Of a DNA stretch of 64,000 nucleotides, positions 46,740 to 57,552 are shown one piece after another. The stretch comes from Apium graveolens. Lineage: Eukaryota > Streptophyta > Magnoliopsida > Apiales > Apiaceae. The notes below the pieces were generated by a model. It had not been told where the DNA came from, searched no databases, and worked only from the letters and a program-made list of their open reading frames with translations. The first letter of the stretch is position 1, and every line of letters begins with the position of its first letter. The stretch is from NCBI RefSeq assembly GCF_009905375.1, contig NC_133653.1, positions 56,990,673 to 57,054,672 of the forward strand, given 5' to 3'. The position numbers were made by a program, and so were the translations under genes.

Positions 46740-48059
46740 TGTTGGGTCCCAATGTGTTTGTAGAAGGGGGGTTGAATACAAACAGTACCAAATAATCGAA
46801 TAAAATGCGGAATAAAAAATGTGAAACAAAATTCAAGTTAAATAAAAATATTATTAAACTTGAAATGTGTTACAACAACTGTATCGATTACAAGGTATTA
46901 ATCTCAAATCAATTATTACAAATCTAGAATAAATTCGACATGAACTTTTTCTATTTTTGCAATAATTAGAATCAAATGCTAAACGCGATTTGAGATTAAG
47001 TTCTAGGGATTTTAATCCGCTAGATTGATACACAAGAACAAGATAAATAATTCTAGTGGTTTGGATTTAACATTAACAAACTAGAAATTGATCTTGAATT
47101 TCTGCAGATGAAGAATGATATTTTTCAGAGGCGGCTGCTTTCTTTTGTTCTTGTATTTTGATTGAGTTAAAAATGATATGCTGCTTCTCTGCTTCTATTT
47201 AATCAATCAGCTGAATCAATTGAATTGGAATGACAATCCTTTAAGCTTGCAAGACTTTCGGTAGGACAATTGAATGAACTAGCAAGACAATCTGAATGAA
47301 CTAGCATGACAATCAGAATGAACTAGCAAGACAATTATCCTCCTGATGTAACTTTCGGTGTGACAATTGAATCTGGCCTAGCATGACAATCGGTATGACA
47401 ATCCTGATTGTCATGCTAGTTCATTTTCAATTGTCTTGCTGATTTAATGCTTGAATTTAATCCAATTAAACTTCTGAAAATTCCTAAAATTCCTAGAATT
47501 AAATCAGAATTAATTAATCAATTAATTCAATTAATAAATAAATTATTCTTCGCAGATATAATTTATTTTCTTAATTAAATTAGATGACTCAATTAATTAA
47601 TAGAGAATTAATTCTAGTCTTGAGCAGCAACCATTCTTCTGTAAATCTTCTGAAAATCACTGAAAATTATGAATCAATTCCACCACTTCAACGTTGACAC
47701 TCGATGTACTGTCTGGTTCATGAGTGACTAACTTCCGTGACGTTTCTTCATGTCTTGACTCTGACACTTTGATTTTCTTCAGATTAAATCCTTGTAATTA
47801 ATGATACTCTGACGAGATCTCTGTCACTTGATTAAATCCACGATCTTGATTTATATCACTGAGGCATGATCAACTTCTTGAACTTCTTCCAGTGAATTAA
47901 CTCCTCAAGTCTGTAGATGAACATTGTCTCTGAATCCTTTGACAGATATTACTTTGCGAGATCTCTCTGACGGTAGATCCACTATTTACTTATTACATTC
48001 TTATTTGAGTTGAGTTGAATCCTCGAATATACAAATAGGTCTATGACATATGACTTACA
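46740..48059 (-). mobile_element. Copia-4 3' LTR
   Basis: 1320 bp, TGTTGGGTCCCAATG...ATGACTTACA. The PPT adjoins (plus strand ATCTCCCCCTATTTG from 48060). Its U3 has a motif array at 47229-47450: CAAGACAATC, AGCATGACAATC and TTTCGGTATGACAATC-like units, partly inverted (GATTGTCATGCTAGTTCATT). Confidence 0.95.
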
Positions 48060-50390
48060 ATCTCCCCCTATTTGTTTGTTAGACAATAACACACAAATAC
48101 CTAGAGGATAACTCAACTAACAAATAAGAAAAAGATATAAACATACATGCAAAGTAAATAGCAGAAAAGTTCTGGATGAGATTTAACATTTTCCAGATTC
48201 CAAGTAGATGTTCCTCTAGACTGAACATATCTTCAAGTAGTTCCATCTTCATTTGTACAACCACATTTCCTGTTGAGAAGCCCATATCTCTTGCTTCTCC
48301 CCCTATGAGAATCAACGGATTAAAGAAGATCACCTTCGTTTTACCACCTCTCCCGTACAATAGGATCCGCAGATAAAAACCAATGGTACTCCCCTAACAG
48401 CTTCTTCCCTTACTAGGAAATCACCTTGTGTTTACCACCTCTCCCGTACAATAGGATCCGTAGTTACAAACAACAATGGCGTGGTGTAGTGTACATATAG
48501 GATCTTTTTCTTCCTCCCTGCTATTTCTCCCCCTTAGTTGAGGAATCCTCCAAACTATTACTTAAGCTTTTATCTCCCCCTTAAAGAAGGAATGTATGCC
48601 GTCGTCTGAAGGAGTTCTCATATTTCACTTGGTTGGAAAAGAAATAACAAGTAGTTTCTCTTTCTTCCTCACTGTGAGTGTGTGATTGTGTTTTAGTGTA
48701 CCTCACATGTGTTTCACTCTTCTCTCCACTCGTGTTTACACTCATTCTCACAAGTGTATCACTCTTCTCTCATAGCTCCATAATCCAGCTGTACCTGCAA
48801 GGAAAATCACCTTAGCCATCCTTAAAGGAGGTCACAGGTGGTGCAATGGGAGTTCACAAATCCCCATCCTTGTTAAACTCGTCAGATAAATCTGAGTCAT
48901 AATCTACAAGTTGCTAGTTTCCCTTTTAGGGTTCCAGATTTGAATTCTGGGAAGGTAAACAATGATCCAACGATTTTAGCATAAAGATCAAAGTTCCCTT
49001 CTAATGTCTGTGAAGACACTTCCTTGTGACTCATCAGGTAATATCTGAATCATTGTCAACAAGTTGCCGATCTGTGCCTATGTCAGATCCACTATCCGCA
49101 GATGCATCCAGGGGATTTAAGCCTGGGGAGGTAGACACTGACCACTGACATATGGCTTTTGGATCAGTATCCTCTCCTAACACCTGTAAAGGCAATTGGT
49201 CCACTAACGAACCTTGAACAATCGAATCTGACCTTAAAATGGTCGAAACTCTTGTTTCCGTCAACTCATCCTTTGTGTGTGTAACCTCTCCTTGTGCATC
49301 AAGAATTGATTATGTTTGAAGTGGTGACACTACATCGGATACCTTGGCCGACAGGCAAAATTCAATAGACTCACCCTGTTGAGAGAATGAATCTAGTAAC
49401 TGTTTTTGTGCCTTTTCAACCATTACATCTTTTTGAGAAGATGTATGGGGGTTAGCAGTTGTCTCGGTTTAAATACTACTCATCTATGTAGGAGACAGAG
49501 CTACTGGGTTGACTACAGAACCTTCCTTATGTGGTGCACTAAGGCACTATCTCCCTCACGCTCATTCATACTACATTTAGTGGTAAGAGAGTGTTTGTTG
49601 GTTCTGTTTTTGTGTTTGTCTTTACAGTCTGGGATAGACGTTGTGGGTTTTCAACCTCATGACTGTCAATGAAAGAAAGTCATTGGAGACTGAACCTGTA
49701 ACACAGAATATATGGTAATAGAGAGAAAATGATTTACAATAGTGATTTCAAAATATTTTACATGAAATAAGAAATCACTAATTGTAGAAAGAAGTTTGAT
49801 TTTGTTTTTCAATATGAATGAGTTTTTGATAAAACATTGATCACTTAGGGTAAAGTCTAAGTAATTCTCATTCATGTCAAAAGCTTACAAATATCTGCAA
49901 CATAATGTTAACAACATATCATTGACCGATACTTGTCAAGTACTTTAGATACTAATTGTTATGTTGCATAAACAATATACCACTGCACATATAAAACAAT
50001 ATGATTGTGCTTAGTGATAAAAGAGTTATAAATATGACGACTCTACTAGTTCATATGAAATTATAACTTCTGTTAGAGTGCCATACCATGTCGTTGACGA
50101 TTGCTTGAGCAGTATACTAGTTCATACCAACCTGAATTGAGATTGTGAAGAAGAGATTGCATAGTCCAATAGATCTGCAACTGCAAAGTCCATGAACTGT
50201 GGTGCACTGACTTCCTCTTTTAACTCACCAACCAGGAGTACACTTGTACACATCTTACTAGAGTACAATTCCAAGTGTAATGTGCAGCAGGTGCCTGATA
50301 TGTCGTAATATTCTCAAGTCTCGTCACTGGTGCTATATGTTAGATACTGCTTCCTGATAATAACCTAGCACAATATACAAAATTACAATG
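48060..50390 (-). other. Copia-4 internal region replacing pol, no clear gene
   Basis: About 2.3 kb where integrase to RNase H would be expected. It holds the PPT, a 29-bp perfect repeat beginning TTACCACCTCTCCCGTACAA (48341-48369 and 48432-48460), a degenerate duplication of AAATCTGAGTCATAATC and related sequence (48890-48925, 49035-49070), and one 76-codon minus-strand ORF (49034-49264) that is acidic and Ser/Asp-rich. The latter may be a remnant of a post-pol ORF. I recognise no domain. Confidence 0.6.
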
Positions 50391-50395
50391 ATAAC

Positions 50396-50550
50396 ATTCC
50401 CAGCTTGCAAACAGCCATATCCCTCAGATAAACCTTTGCTGTTATCTCCAAAGGTAACCAGGGGGCCAGCTTTCTCAATCCATATTTGATAGCAGGGCTC
50501 TATCTCCGGTCATATGTCTTGATGATCCACTGTCAAGAATCCACACTACC
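50396..50550 (-). pseudogene. Copia-4 protease fragment
   Basis: Minus-strand WILDSGSSRHMTGDRALLSN followed, after a frame break, by GDNSKGLSEGYG. This is the Copia aspartic protease start with its DSG active site. Similarity ends near 50396. A TAA lies just before it in frame. Confidence 0.75.
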
Positions 50551-50586
50551 GGTTACACCTGTATACTGCCCTGCACTTCAAATGGA

Positions 50587-51545
50587 TTAGACCTTCTTCG
50601 GAACCCAAACTTGGTTGGGCCCGGCATACTTGTAGAACTGTCCTTTGTCAGACAAAACAACATTTTTAATTTTAACGATCTCAACATTTTCAATGACTGA
50701 ACATTTGACCTTGTAAATAGCCTTAACAAATTTCTGGTTAGGCTTAGGCACAAATGTCTCCTTTCTAGCCTTAGAAGGACTAGCAGTCTTAGACCTATCA
50801 TGCTTCTTGTTATTCACATGCTGACGAGGAGTAGTCTTATCATTAGACACATGCTTACCATTAAAATAAGCATACATCATATTAAAAGCACAAGACATAC
50901 AATTAGCAACACCACATGCTTTATGAGAGTGATTAACAGCAGGCAATTTATGCATGGTAGACATGGCATTATTGTTATCCAACTCATGTGTGTCTGAGTT
51001 AGTCTCAGTTGCTTTCACAACTTTGACTGGAACTTTCGACTCACTTGACTTGGAAACAATCTTCTCATTAGCATGATCCTCAGCACGTATTTCTTCTTGA
51101 ATAACAGAAGAGGTCGCATCAAATGGTTCAGCAATTGATGCTTTATAGAGGGGTTCATCAACACCCTTAAGCACATGTGGTACTTCCCTCCCTTTAGCAC
51201 AGACATGGGGAGGGGAGTTTATGCCTAATTCTCCAATAGCAGCATTGTAATCATAACCTATTCCAGATGTTTGATTAACAGCTTGCTTACTGTAGAACTC
51301 TTTAGCCTTCGAACAAGAATTGAAGTAGGCTCTAACCTTAGTCTCAAGACCGGTGATCTTGTCTTTGAGAATAGTTTCGAGTTTTCTATAACAGTCAACT
51401 CTATTCTCTAGAAAAGATACCTGTTCTTTTAATTTGTCTTGATTAATGTGCACAAGTCTTAATTCATTGACCTCTTTCTCAAGGTCTGTGATCTGTAAAC
51501 TTAACAGTTCATTATCACGACGTGCACAATCTAAGTTACCTCTTA
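50587..51545 (-). CDS. Copia-4 gag, C-terminal half
   Basis: Continues the gag frame after one frameshift near 51545. It opens with a coiled-coil (LSLQITDLEKEVNELRL, QDKLKEQVSFLENRVD) and then has low-complexity and basic sequence. A C-x2-C-like pair in HKACGVANCMSCAF may be a degenerate knuckle. It ends YAGPNQVWVPKKV, the usual SIRE-type gag terminus. Confidence 0.75.
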
Positions 51546-52817
51546 GATGATAAACATTTCAGCATCAGAAAGTTTTACCTCTATTCTTGACGATGAAGCT
51601 TTTCCATCAATAGCCATAAGAGCAAGATTTCCTTCATCTTCATCTTCACTGTCAGTATCATCCCAGCTTCTTCCCTTTGCCAGATAAGCCCTTTCAGAGT
51701 TCTTTCTTACTTGCTTTGGCTTCCTACATTCTGTGGCAAAGTGTCCCAACTCATTGCAGTTATAGCATCTGATGGTGCTCCGATCAACCATCCCTGTTTT
51801 GTATCCACCACTGCTGGTGTTAAAGGATGAAGATCCACCTTTCTGGAATTTGTTGTAGTTGGACTTGTACTTAAGCTTGGGATTCCTCTTGAATCTGACA
51901 TGGGAGAATCTCTTGACAATTTGGGCCATTGACTCGTCTTCCAATTGCTCCAGCTCTTCCAAGGAATAAAAATCATCACTTGATTGATTTGTAGTAGGAG
52001 GATCATATTCTGCTACTAACATATTTTCCTCAGCCTTGGAATACTGTACCATTATCTCCAATTGTTGAGATTGCTGTTGTTGTTGACCTTCAGCTACAAG
52101 TGCAGTAGATGTGATGACCATTCTATCCTTCCCGTAGACTTCCTTCTGTTGAATCTGCTCCAACTCATAGGTTTTTAACACTCCATAGAGCCTGTCCAAA
52201 GAAATCTCATTCAGATCTCTAGCTTCTCTAATGGCAGTGATTCTATGTTCAAGATGAGCTGGCAGTGTTAAAAGGAACTTTTTGTTGACCTCCCTGATTG
52301 AATAATACTTTCCATTGATGTTCAGGTTGTTGATCAACGCATTGTACCTCTCAAACACTTCAGTAATTCCTTCTCCTGGATTTGATTTGAAATGTTCATA
52401 TTCAGAGGTTAGGATTTCCAACTTGTTCTCCCTAACTTCCTCTGTGCCTTCATTAATCACCTCAATAGTTTCCCACATGTGTTTGGAATTTTTACAGTTC
52501 ATCACATGTCTGTTCATCAAGGGATCAAGGGAATCAATTAATATTAATTGAAGGCTGGCATCCAAGGAGGCTTCTTCCTTCTCAGCAGGAGTAAAATCTT
52601 CAGGCTCTTTTGGATAGGTTCTAGCTTCAGTAGTCACCACACCATCTATTATTACCTCCGGTTCAATAACCATCGGAGTTTTTATACCCTTCTTTAACAA
52701 GTTTGAATATTTGGGATTTGCAACTTGTAAGAATAGTAGCATCTTCTTCTTCCACATGATATAATTCTCTTTATCAAATTGTGGAATTTTAACGGTTCCA
52801 ACTTTATGTGAAGTCAT
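51543..52817 (-). CDS. Copia-4 gag, N-terminal half
   Basis: I chose the ATG at 52817 (MTSHKVGTVKIPQFD) because the capsid homology begins there. Upstream codons of the open frame overlap the 5' leader. Features: ENYIMWKKKMLLFLQVA, ITEVFERYNALINNL, LDRLYGVLKTYELE, a Gln-rich stretch (QQQQSQQLE), and the knuckle IRCYNCNELGHFATECRK (C-x2-C-x4-H-x4-C, intact). It stops at 51543, where a frameshift separates it from 50587-51545. It probably forms virus-like particles if the shift is bypassed. Confidence 0.88.
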   Translation of the reverse strand: MTSHKVGTVKIPQFDKENYIMWKKKMLLFLQVANPKYSNLLKKGIKTPMVIEPEVIIDGVVTTEARTYPKEPEDFTPAEKEEASLDASLQLILIDSLDPLMNRHVMNCKNSKHMWETIEVINEGTEEVRENKLEILTSEYEHFKSNPGEGITEVFERYNALINNLNINGKYYSIREVNKKFLLTLPAHLEHRITAIREARDLNEISLDRLYGVLKTYELEQIQQKEVYGKDRMVITSTALVAEGQQQQQSQQLEIMVQYSKAEENMLVAEYDPPTTNQSSDDFYSLEELEQLEDESMAQIVKRFSHVRFKRNPKLKYKSNYNKFQKGGSSSFNTSSGGYKTGMVDRSTIRCYNCNELGHFATECRKPKQVRKNSERAYLAKGRSWDDTDSEDEDEGNLALMAIDGKASSSRIEVKLSDAEMFII

Positions 52818-52899
52818 TATGAATTTTTGAATAAATAAAAATTCAAGGAGTTGAAAAATCACAAAAGTCTAGGATCTTGATTTGTTCGTTAATCAGAAG

Positions 52900-52911
52900 G
52901 CTCTGATACCA
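52900..52911 (-). other. Copia-4 primer-binding site
   Basis: On the minus strand TGGTATCAGAGC, initiator tRNA-Met type, 2 nt from the LTR at 52914. Confidence 0.93.
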
Positions 52912-52913
52912 AT

Positions 52914-54233
52914 TGTTGGGTCCCAATGTGTTTGTAGAAGGGGGGTTGAATACAAACAGTACCAAATAATCGAATAAAATGCGGAATAAAAAATGTGAAA
53001 CAAAATTCAAGTTAAATAAAAATATTATTAAACTTGAAATGTGTTACAACAACTGTATCGATTACAAGGTATTAATCTCAAATCAATTATTACAAATCTA
53101 GAATAAATTCGACATGAACTTTTTCTATTTTTGCAATAATTAGAATCAAATGCTAAACGCGATTTGAGATTAAGTTCTAGGGATTTTAATCCGCTAGATT
53201 GATACACAAGAACAAGATAAATAATTCTAGTGGTTTGGATTTAACATTAACAAACTAGAAATTGATCTTGAATTTCTGCAGATGAAGAATGATATTTTTC
53301 AGAGGCGGCTGCTTTCTTTTGTTCTTGTATTTTGATTGAGTTAAAAATGATATGCTGCTTCTCTGCTTCTATTTAATCAATCAGCTGAATCAATTGAATT
53401 GGAATGACAATCCTTTAAGCTTGCAAGACTTTCGGTAGGACAATTGAATGAACTAGCAAGACAATCTGAATGAACTAGCATGACAATCAGAATGAACTAG
53501 CAAGACAATTATCCTCCTGATGTAACTTTCGGTGTGACAATTGAATCTGGCCTAGCATGACAATCGGTATGACAATCCTGATTGTCATGCTAGTTCATTT
53601 TCAATTGTCTTGCTGATTTAATGCTTGAATTTAATCCAATTAAACTTCTGAAAATTCCTAAAATTCCTAGAATTAAATCAGAATTAATTAATCAATTAAT
53701 TCAATTAATAAATAAATTATTCTTCGCAGATATAATTTATTTTCTTAATTAAATTAGATGACTCAATTAATTAATAGAGAATTAATTCTAGTCTTGAGCA
53801 GCAACCATTCTTCTGTAAATCTTCTGAAAATCACTGAAAATTATGAATCAATTCCACCACTTCAACGTTGACACTCGATGTACTGTCTGGTTCATGAGTG
53901 ACTAACTTCCGTGACGTTTCTTCATGTCTTGACTCTGACACTTTGATTTTCTTCAGATTAAATCCTTGTAATTAATGATACTCTGACGAGATCTCTGTCA
54001 CTTGATTAAATCCACGATCTTGATTTATATCACTGAGGCATGATCAACTTCTTGAACTTCTTCCAGTGAATTAACTCCTCAAGTCTGTAGATGAACATTG
54101 TCTCTGAATCCTTTGACAGATATTACTTTGCGAGATCTCTCTGACGGTAGATCCACTATTTACTTATTACATTCTTATTTGAGTTGAGTTGAATCCTCGA
54201 ATATACAAATAGGTCTATGACATATGACTTACA
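52914..54233 (-). mobile_element. Copia-4 5' LTR
   Basis: 1320 bp, apparently identical to 46740-48059 over its full length. The U3 motif array lies at 53403-53624. Confidence 0.95.
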
Positions 54234-54238
54234 AGATT

Positions 54239-54451
54239 CTATACAAAGGTGCATACAACACTGTGCTACAAACTTATTATTACATAAGCTACTCACTCGA
54301 TGGATAATAAGTTACTCATCCGTCGGGACTAAAATGAGTTATCCGTCGGGACTATAATTCTTATCCGTCGAGTGCTACATTATTTCACTAAGTAAAATCT
54401 ACTTAGATGTTTTGTTTAGGTAATCATCAAGTGCACAACATATTCACAACA
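54239..54451 (-). mobile_element. Copia-3 5' LTR, right piece
   Basis: The U3 end of the Copia-3 LTR after the Copia-4 insertion, with four ATCCGTCG-type motifs (54295-54370). It ends TTCACAACA at 54451, followed by TSD GTCAG. Confidence 0.94.
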
Positions 54452-54456
54452 GTCAG

Positions 54457-54772
54457 CAAAGTGCTTGGAGGTACGACATGTACTTCTCCACTGACCTTTC
54501 ATTCCACATCGACTACAAGTACTTTCACCCCTTTTAGCCATCATACTACCCTCGGATTTCTCCTCATTTATTGTCTGTTGATGGTAGTAAGGCTTCCTTT
54601 TAAAGTTGGGGGGATTTTGTTGATTACGGCCTCTACCATGCACAAAACCATTACCACGGGCACGTCCACGCCCACGTCCATGTCCATATCTACGCCCACA
54701 TCCACGTCCACGTCCAGATAATTTATTATCTTTATATTCATTATTAGTCACCGCATTCACTTCAGGGAATGG
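54457..54772 (-). pseudogene. Copia-0 gag, middle part
   Basis: The minus strand reads an RG-rich stretch (GRGRGCGRRYGHGRGRGRAR) and then the knuckle CSRCGMKGQWRSTC, in which the zinc-binding His is Gln, then RTSKHFAD at the Copia-3 junction. It continues at 33755. Its N-terminal side is cut at 54773 by the Athila element. The plus-strand reading of this segment is a low-complexity shadow. Confidence 0.8.
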
Positions 54773-56223
54773 TGTTGAGTGTTAGTCTCTAAACACGCGC
54801 TAATAGTACACGCAAGTATACGAGTTCGCAAGTAGTATAGAATCTTTTCTAGTTCGTTCCCACAGAGACTGGCTTTGGTTAACTAATTAATCTATGCACT
54901 TAAGCAACAATGTATGGTTATTATTCAATGCTAAGACGATAACAAATTGAGGTTGTTTATAACTAAGAATTAAACTAACAATTATAACTAAGAGAACAAG
55001 AATGGTTGAATTAATATATATGACAACCATGGGATTCTAACCTCATTAAATACTTCATTCAATGGCCTTATTGTTCTTAACCTTAGCATGCAATGGTGAT
55101 GACACTAATCAGACAACACGAAACTGATAAACGCCAACTTTCGTTGCACGAGTACCATACTACGAGAGATCCACAAAAGAGATAGAAGCTGAATAGACAC
55201 CAATTATATTGAGACCCTATATGTCTATAGAATTTGACAACATAACATTTTAAGTACAAGTTATCTATCTTGATTACATAGGGCAAGTAATAAGGTTAAA
55301 ATTACCTACGAATCATGCATAACAATAACATGAACCTATGCTAGCATGGCAAGTTCTAAATCCTTAAATTTACTTTCACTTCATTAAGAATTAACACACT
55401 ATCTTATAAGTTCGCAACGCTCATACGACGAATATGCACAACCAATACTAGGTTATTATACAATCACCACATACTAAGGCATCAAACAATTTAACTAAAG
55501 AAATCTATAATATAAATCCTCTAGAACCCCACGATAACGATTAGCCCATAATCGGACTCATCATCAATGTGGATTCTGATGAAAACATGATATAATAAAC
55601 ATAGTCTTTATAACGAATAAATAAAACCAAGTACGAAACAAGAGTAAGGTTCACAATAAGAAAACTAGCATCCAAGTTACAACTTAGAACAAAGATTCAC
55701 AAGTAAAAATAAGATCTTCTTCGTCTTCGTTGAATCGTGATAAAATGGTCTTCTTACGGCTCTCTTTGATATGTCTTTGGCTTCTATTTTTATTAAAAAC
55801 AAACTAAAGTTGCTTATATAGAAGCCTAATCAGCAAAGAAGTCTTCCAATTCGAATTAGAATAGAATCAGAATTCTGCACCCCGACCTGGCGCGACCGCG
55901 TGCTTGATCAGCGCGGGCGCGCTGGCTTTCTGAACTTCGAGCGCGGCCGCGCGCTTGATCAGCACGGGCGCGCTGGGAATCTGCCAGAAATTAACATCTT
56001 CATTTTTCTTGCAGATTTGATCTGGTCTTCCACGAACTTTTATTCCAACGCCACCTTGACACCAAATTAGCACCAAAACAATGCTAATTCACCTGATTAC
56101 CTAGATAACGCCTGAAATGCAAAAATACTAGAAAACACGTTAAAACACTTAACAACTTGAGTACAAACGCATAAATTCAAAGCTTATTAGAGCATTATAA
56201 AGTGTCATAAATGCCACTCAACA
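54773..56223 (-). mobile_element. Athila-type element 3' LTR
   Basis: 1451 bp, TGTTGAGTG...CACTCAACA. The candidate target duplication is AATGG (54768-54772). The PPT lies just inside (plus strand TACCCCAAACTTG, 56224-56236). The right part carries a GC-rich repeat (55888-55975). A TATA-like TATATAAG (minus strand) is at 55813-55820. The CACGCAAGTATACGAGTTCG block near 54810 is a characteristic conserved LTR segment. Confidence 0.85.
55888..55975 (-). repeat. GC-rich ~50-bp unit in Athila U3
   Basis: Two tandem copies of GCGCGRCCGCGYGCTTGATC followed by AGCRCGGGCGCGCTGG, near-palindromic, in strongly AT-rich surroundings. They lie 70-160 nt upstream of the LTR TATA box. Related units occur at 62393-62560 upstream of the post-pol ORF. 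Confidence 0.85.
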
Positions 56224-57445
56224 TACCCCAAACTTGAATCGATACTTGTCATCAAGCATAAACAGACTCAAAGAACAAAAAAAAAATATGCATGAATGCA
56301 ACTAAATGAATGCAACGATCCCCATAGAATAACTAAACCAATCAACAAGCAACACCTCAGTAAATACAGTTATTCGCATAAAGATCAATCAAAGCTCACA
56401 AATCAACCTACAAACCAAAGACGTGCGTGTGTGCAACTACTTACAGATATATTATCACAACTTGATCAACAATCATAACTCACTACTTATCAAAACAATC
56501 GCAAGTTTATAAATAGAATAAAAGCTAGACTCAAAATATCTTATAACACTTTAATTCTTATATCGGAGTTTAACATGGATTCACGCTTTTATTCACAACA
56601 AAATAACACAAGTATGCTTATTTGATCGTGCAATGAGTGGCGTCCACAAAAGACTCATACAATAGTACCCATGTAGCGAACGTTAGGTTAGCGGATCCCA
56701 AACTATAAAAGCCTTAGGTCATCAGGCACAAAGTCCCCAAAGAACTTAATAACTCGAGTACTAAAGAGCCCACTCGTGATCAATTATACATAACACTCTT
56801 TCTTTTTTTCTATTTCTTTTCAACGAATTTCTGAATGAGTGCGTTTCGCTCCATCTCATTCAACCCTAGACTACTCATAAAAATATGAGCCGGCTACTAG
56901 CCATTTGACACCTAGCCACATAACTAGCAAAGAAATTCAATTTTCTCCAATTTTTAAATATCCATGTCTTTTATTATTAAGAGAATATCCTAAATTCTAA
57001 ATATAAACAAGCGATTAAATCTTGACAAACAAACAAACCATGATCATGATCTAGCGTTCTAGCAACCTATAAGACCTGGTGAAATACAATAGTCTCTAGA
57101 ATGCAAATTAATTTTATAAGACTCAACATCACTAAATACGTCACTACACTAGCATCAATATCACCAATTAATCGGAAAAATCATCTAAGGGATCATGTTA
57201 TAATGCAAATGCATGACACTAAATGAACAAAATATCCTAAATATTACCCAAAAAAAAACTACATGGCAAACTATGCAAACTATAAAAAAAACTAAATGGA
57301 AAAATATGCAAACTATGTGTGCTAAACTATCATGAATATGCAAATATATGTGACTCACACAAAACTATATTCCTTCAACTACTACCCCCAAACTTAAAAT
57401 ATTCACTATCCTCGGTGAAGGTAATAGTAAGGAATTCAGGCATAC
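56224..57445 (-). other. Athila 3' untranslated region
   Basis: About 1.2 kb between the post-pol ORF stop and the LTR. It holds the PPT at 56224-56236. Otherwise it is AT-rich with poly-A runs (57250, 57283), and I see no gene. Confidence 0.6.
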
Positions 57446-57552
57446 CTACTGCGAATCAGAATCATCACCCTCAACTGGTGGAGTGTCAGGTGTATCAGGA
57501 GGCGGATACACGGAATCCTCACCAATACTGGCCACTCGATGTCAACCCCGGT
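57446..57552 (-). pseudogene. Athila post-pol ORF, C-terminal end
   Basis: Joined across the solo LTR it first reads TGVDIEWPV, then after a probable one-base shift near 57525 reads GEDSVYPPPDTPDTPPVEG and ends DDSDSQ at TAG 57446-57448. Acidic and proline-rich. Confidence 0.65.

Larger units (their letters stand above)
46740..54233 (-). mobile_element. Copia-4: recent non-autonomous SIRE-type element
   Basis: 7494 bp, with perfect target duplication AGATT (46735-46739, 54234-54238) within the Copia-3 5' LTR. Both LTRs are 1320 bp and I saw no difference between them. The internal region holds gag and only the start of protease. Integrase, RT and RNase H are absent. It therefore needed enzymes from another element to move, and moved recently. 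Confidence 0.94.
33756..54451 (-). mobile_element. Copia-3: near-intact SIRE-type element with long post-pol ORF
   Basis: It is flanked by the perfect target duplication GTCAG (33751-33755, 54452-54456) and lies in the gag of Copia-0. Without the nested Copia-4 it is about 13.2 kb. Its LTRs are 1067 and about 1066 bp and differ at roughly 15 sites (about 1.4%). gag has one stop, pol has one stop, and the post-pol ORF has two stops and one frameshift. It is the best preserved coding set in the window. The motif CGACGGAT is scattered through the LTR, gag, pol linker, internal promoter and post-pol ORF. Confidence 0.95.

Noticed and set aside
49034..49264. Acidic 76-codon ORF in Copia-4 as a real gene
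   Set aside because: Short, not recognised, and in a region with repeats and no flanking coding signal; recorded only as a possible remnant.
57540..57552. TGTCAACCCCGGT as the start of the solo LTR
   Set aside because: No matching duplication on the right side; CCGGT flanking TATAACG...CGTCATA fits exactly.
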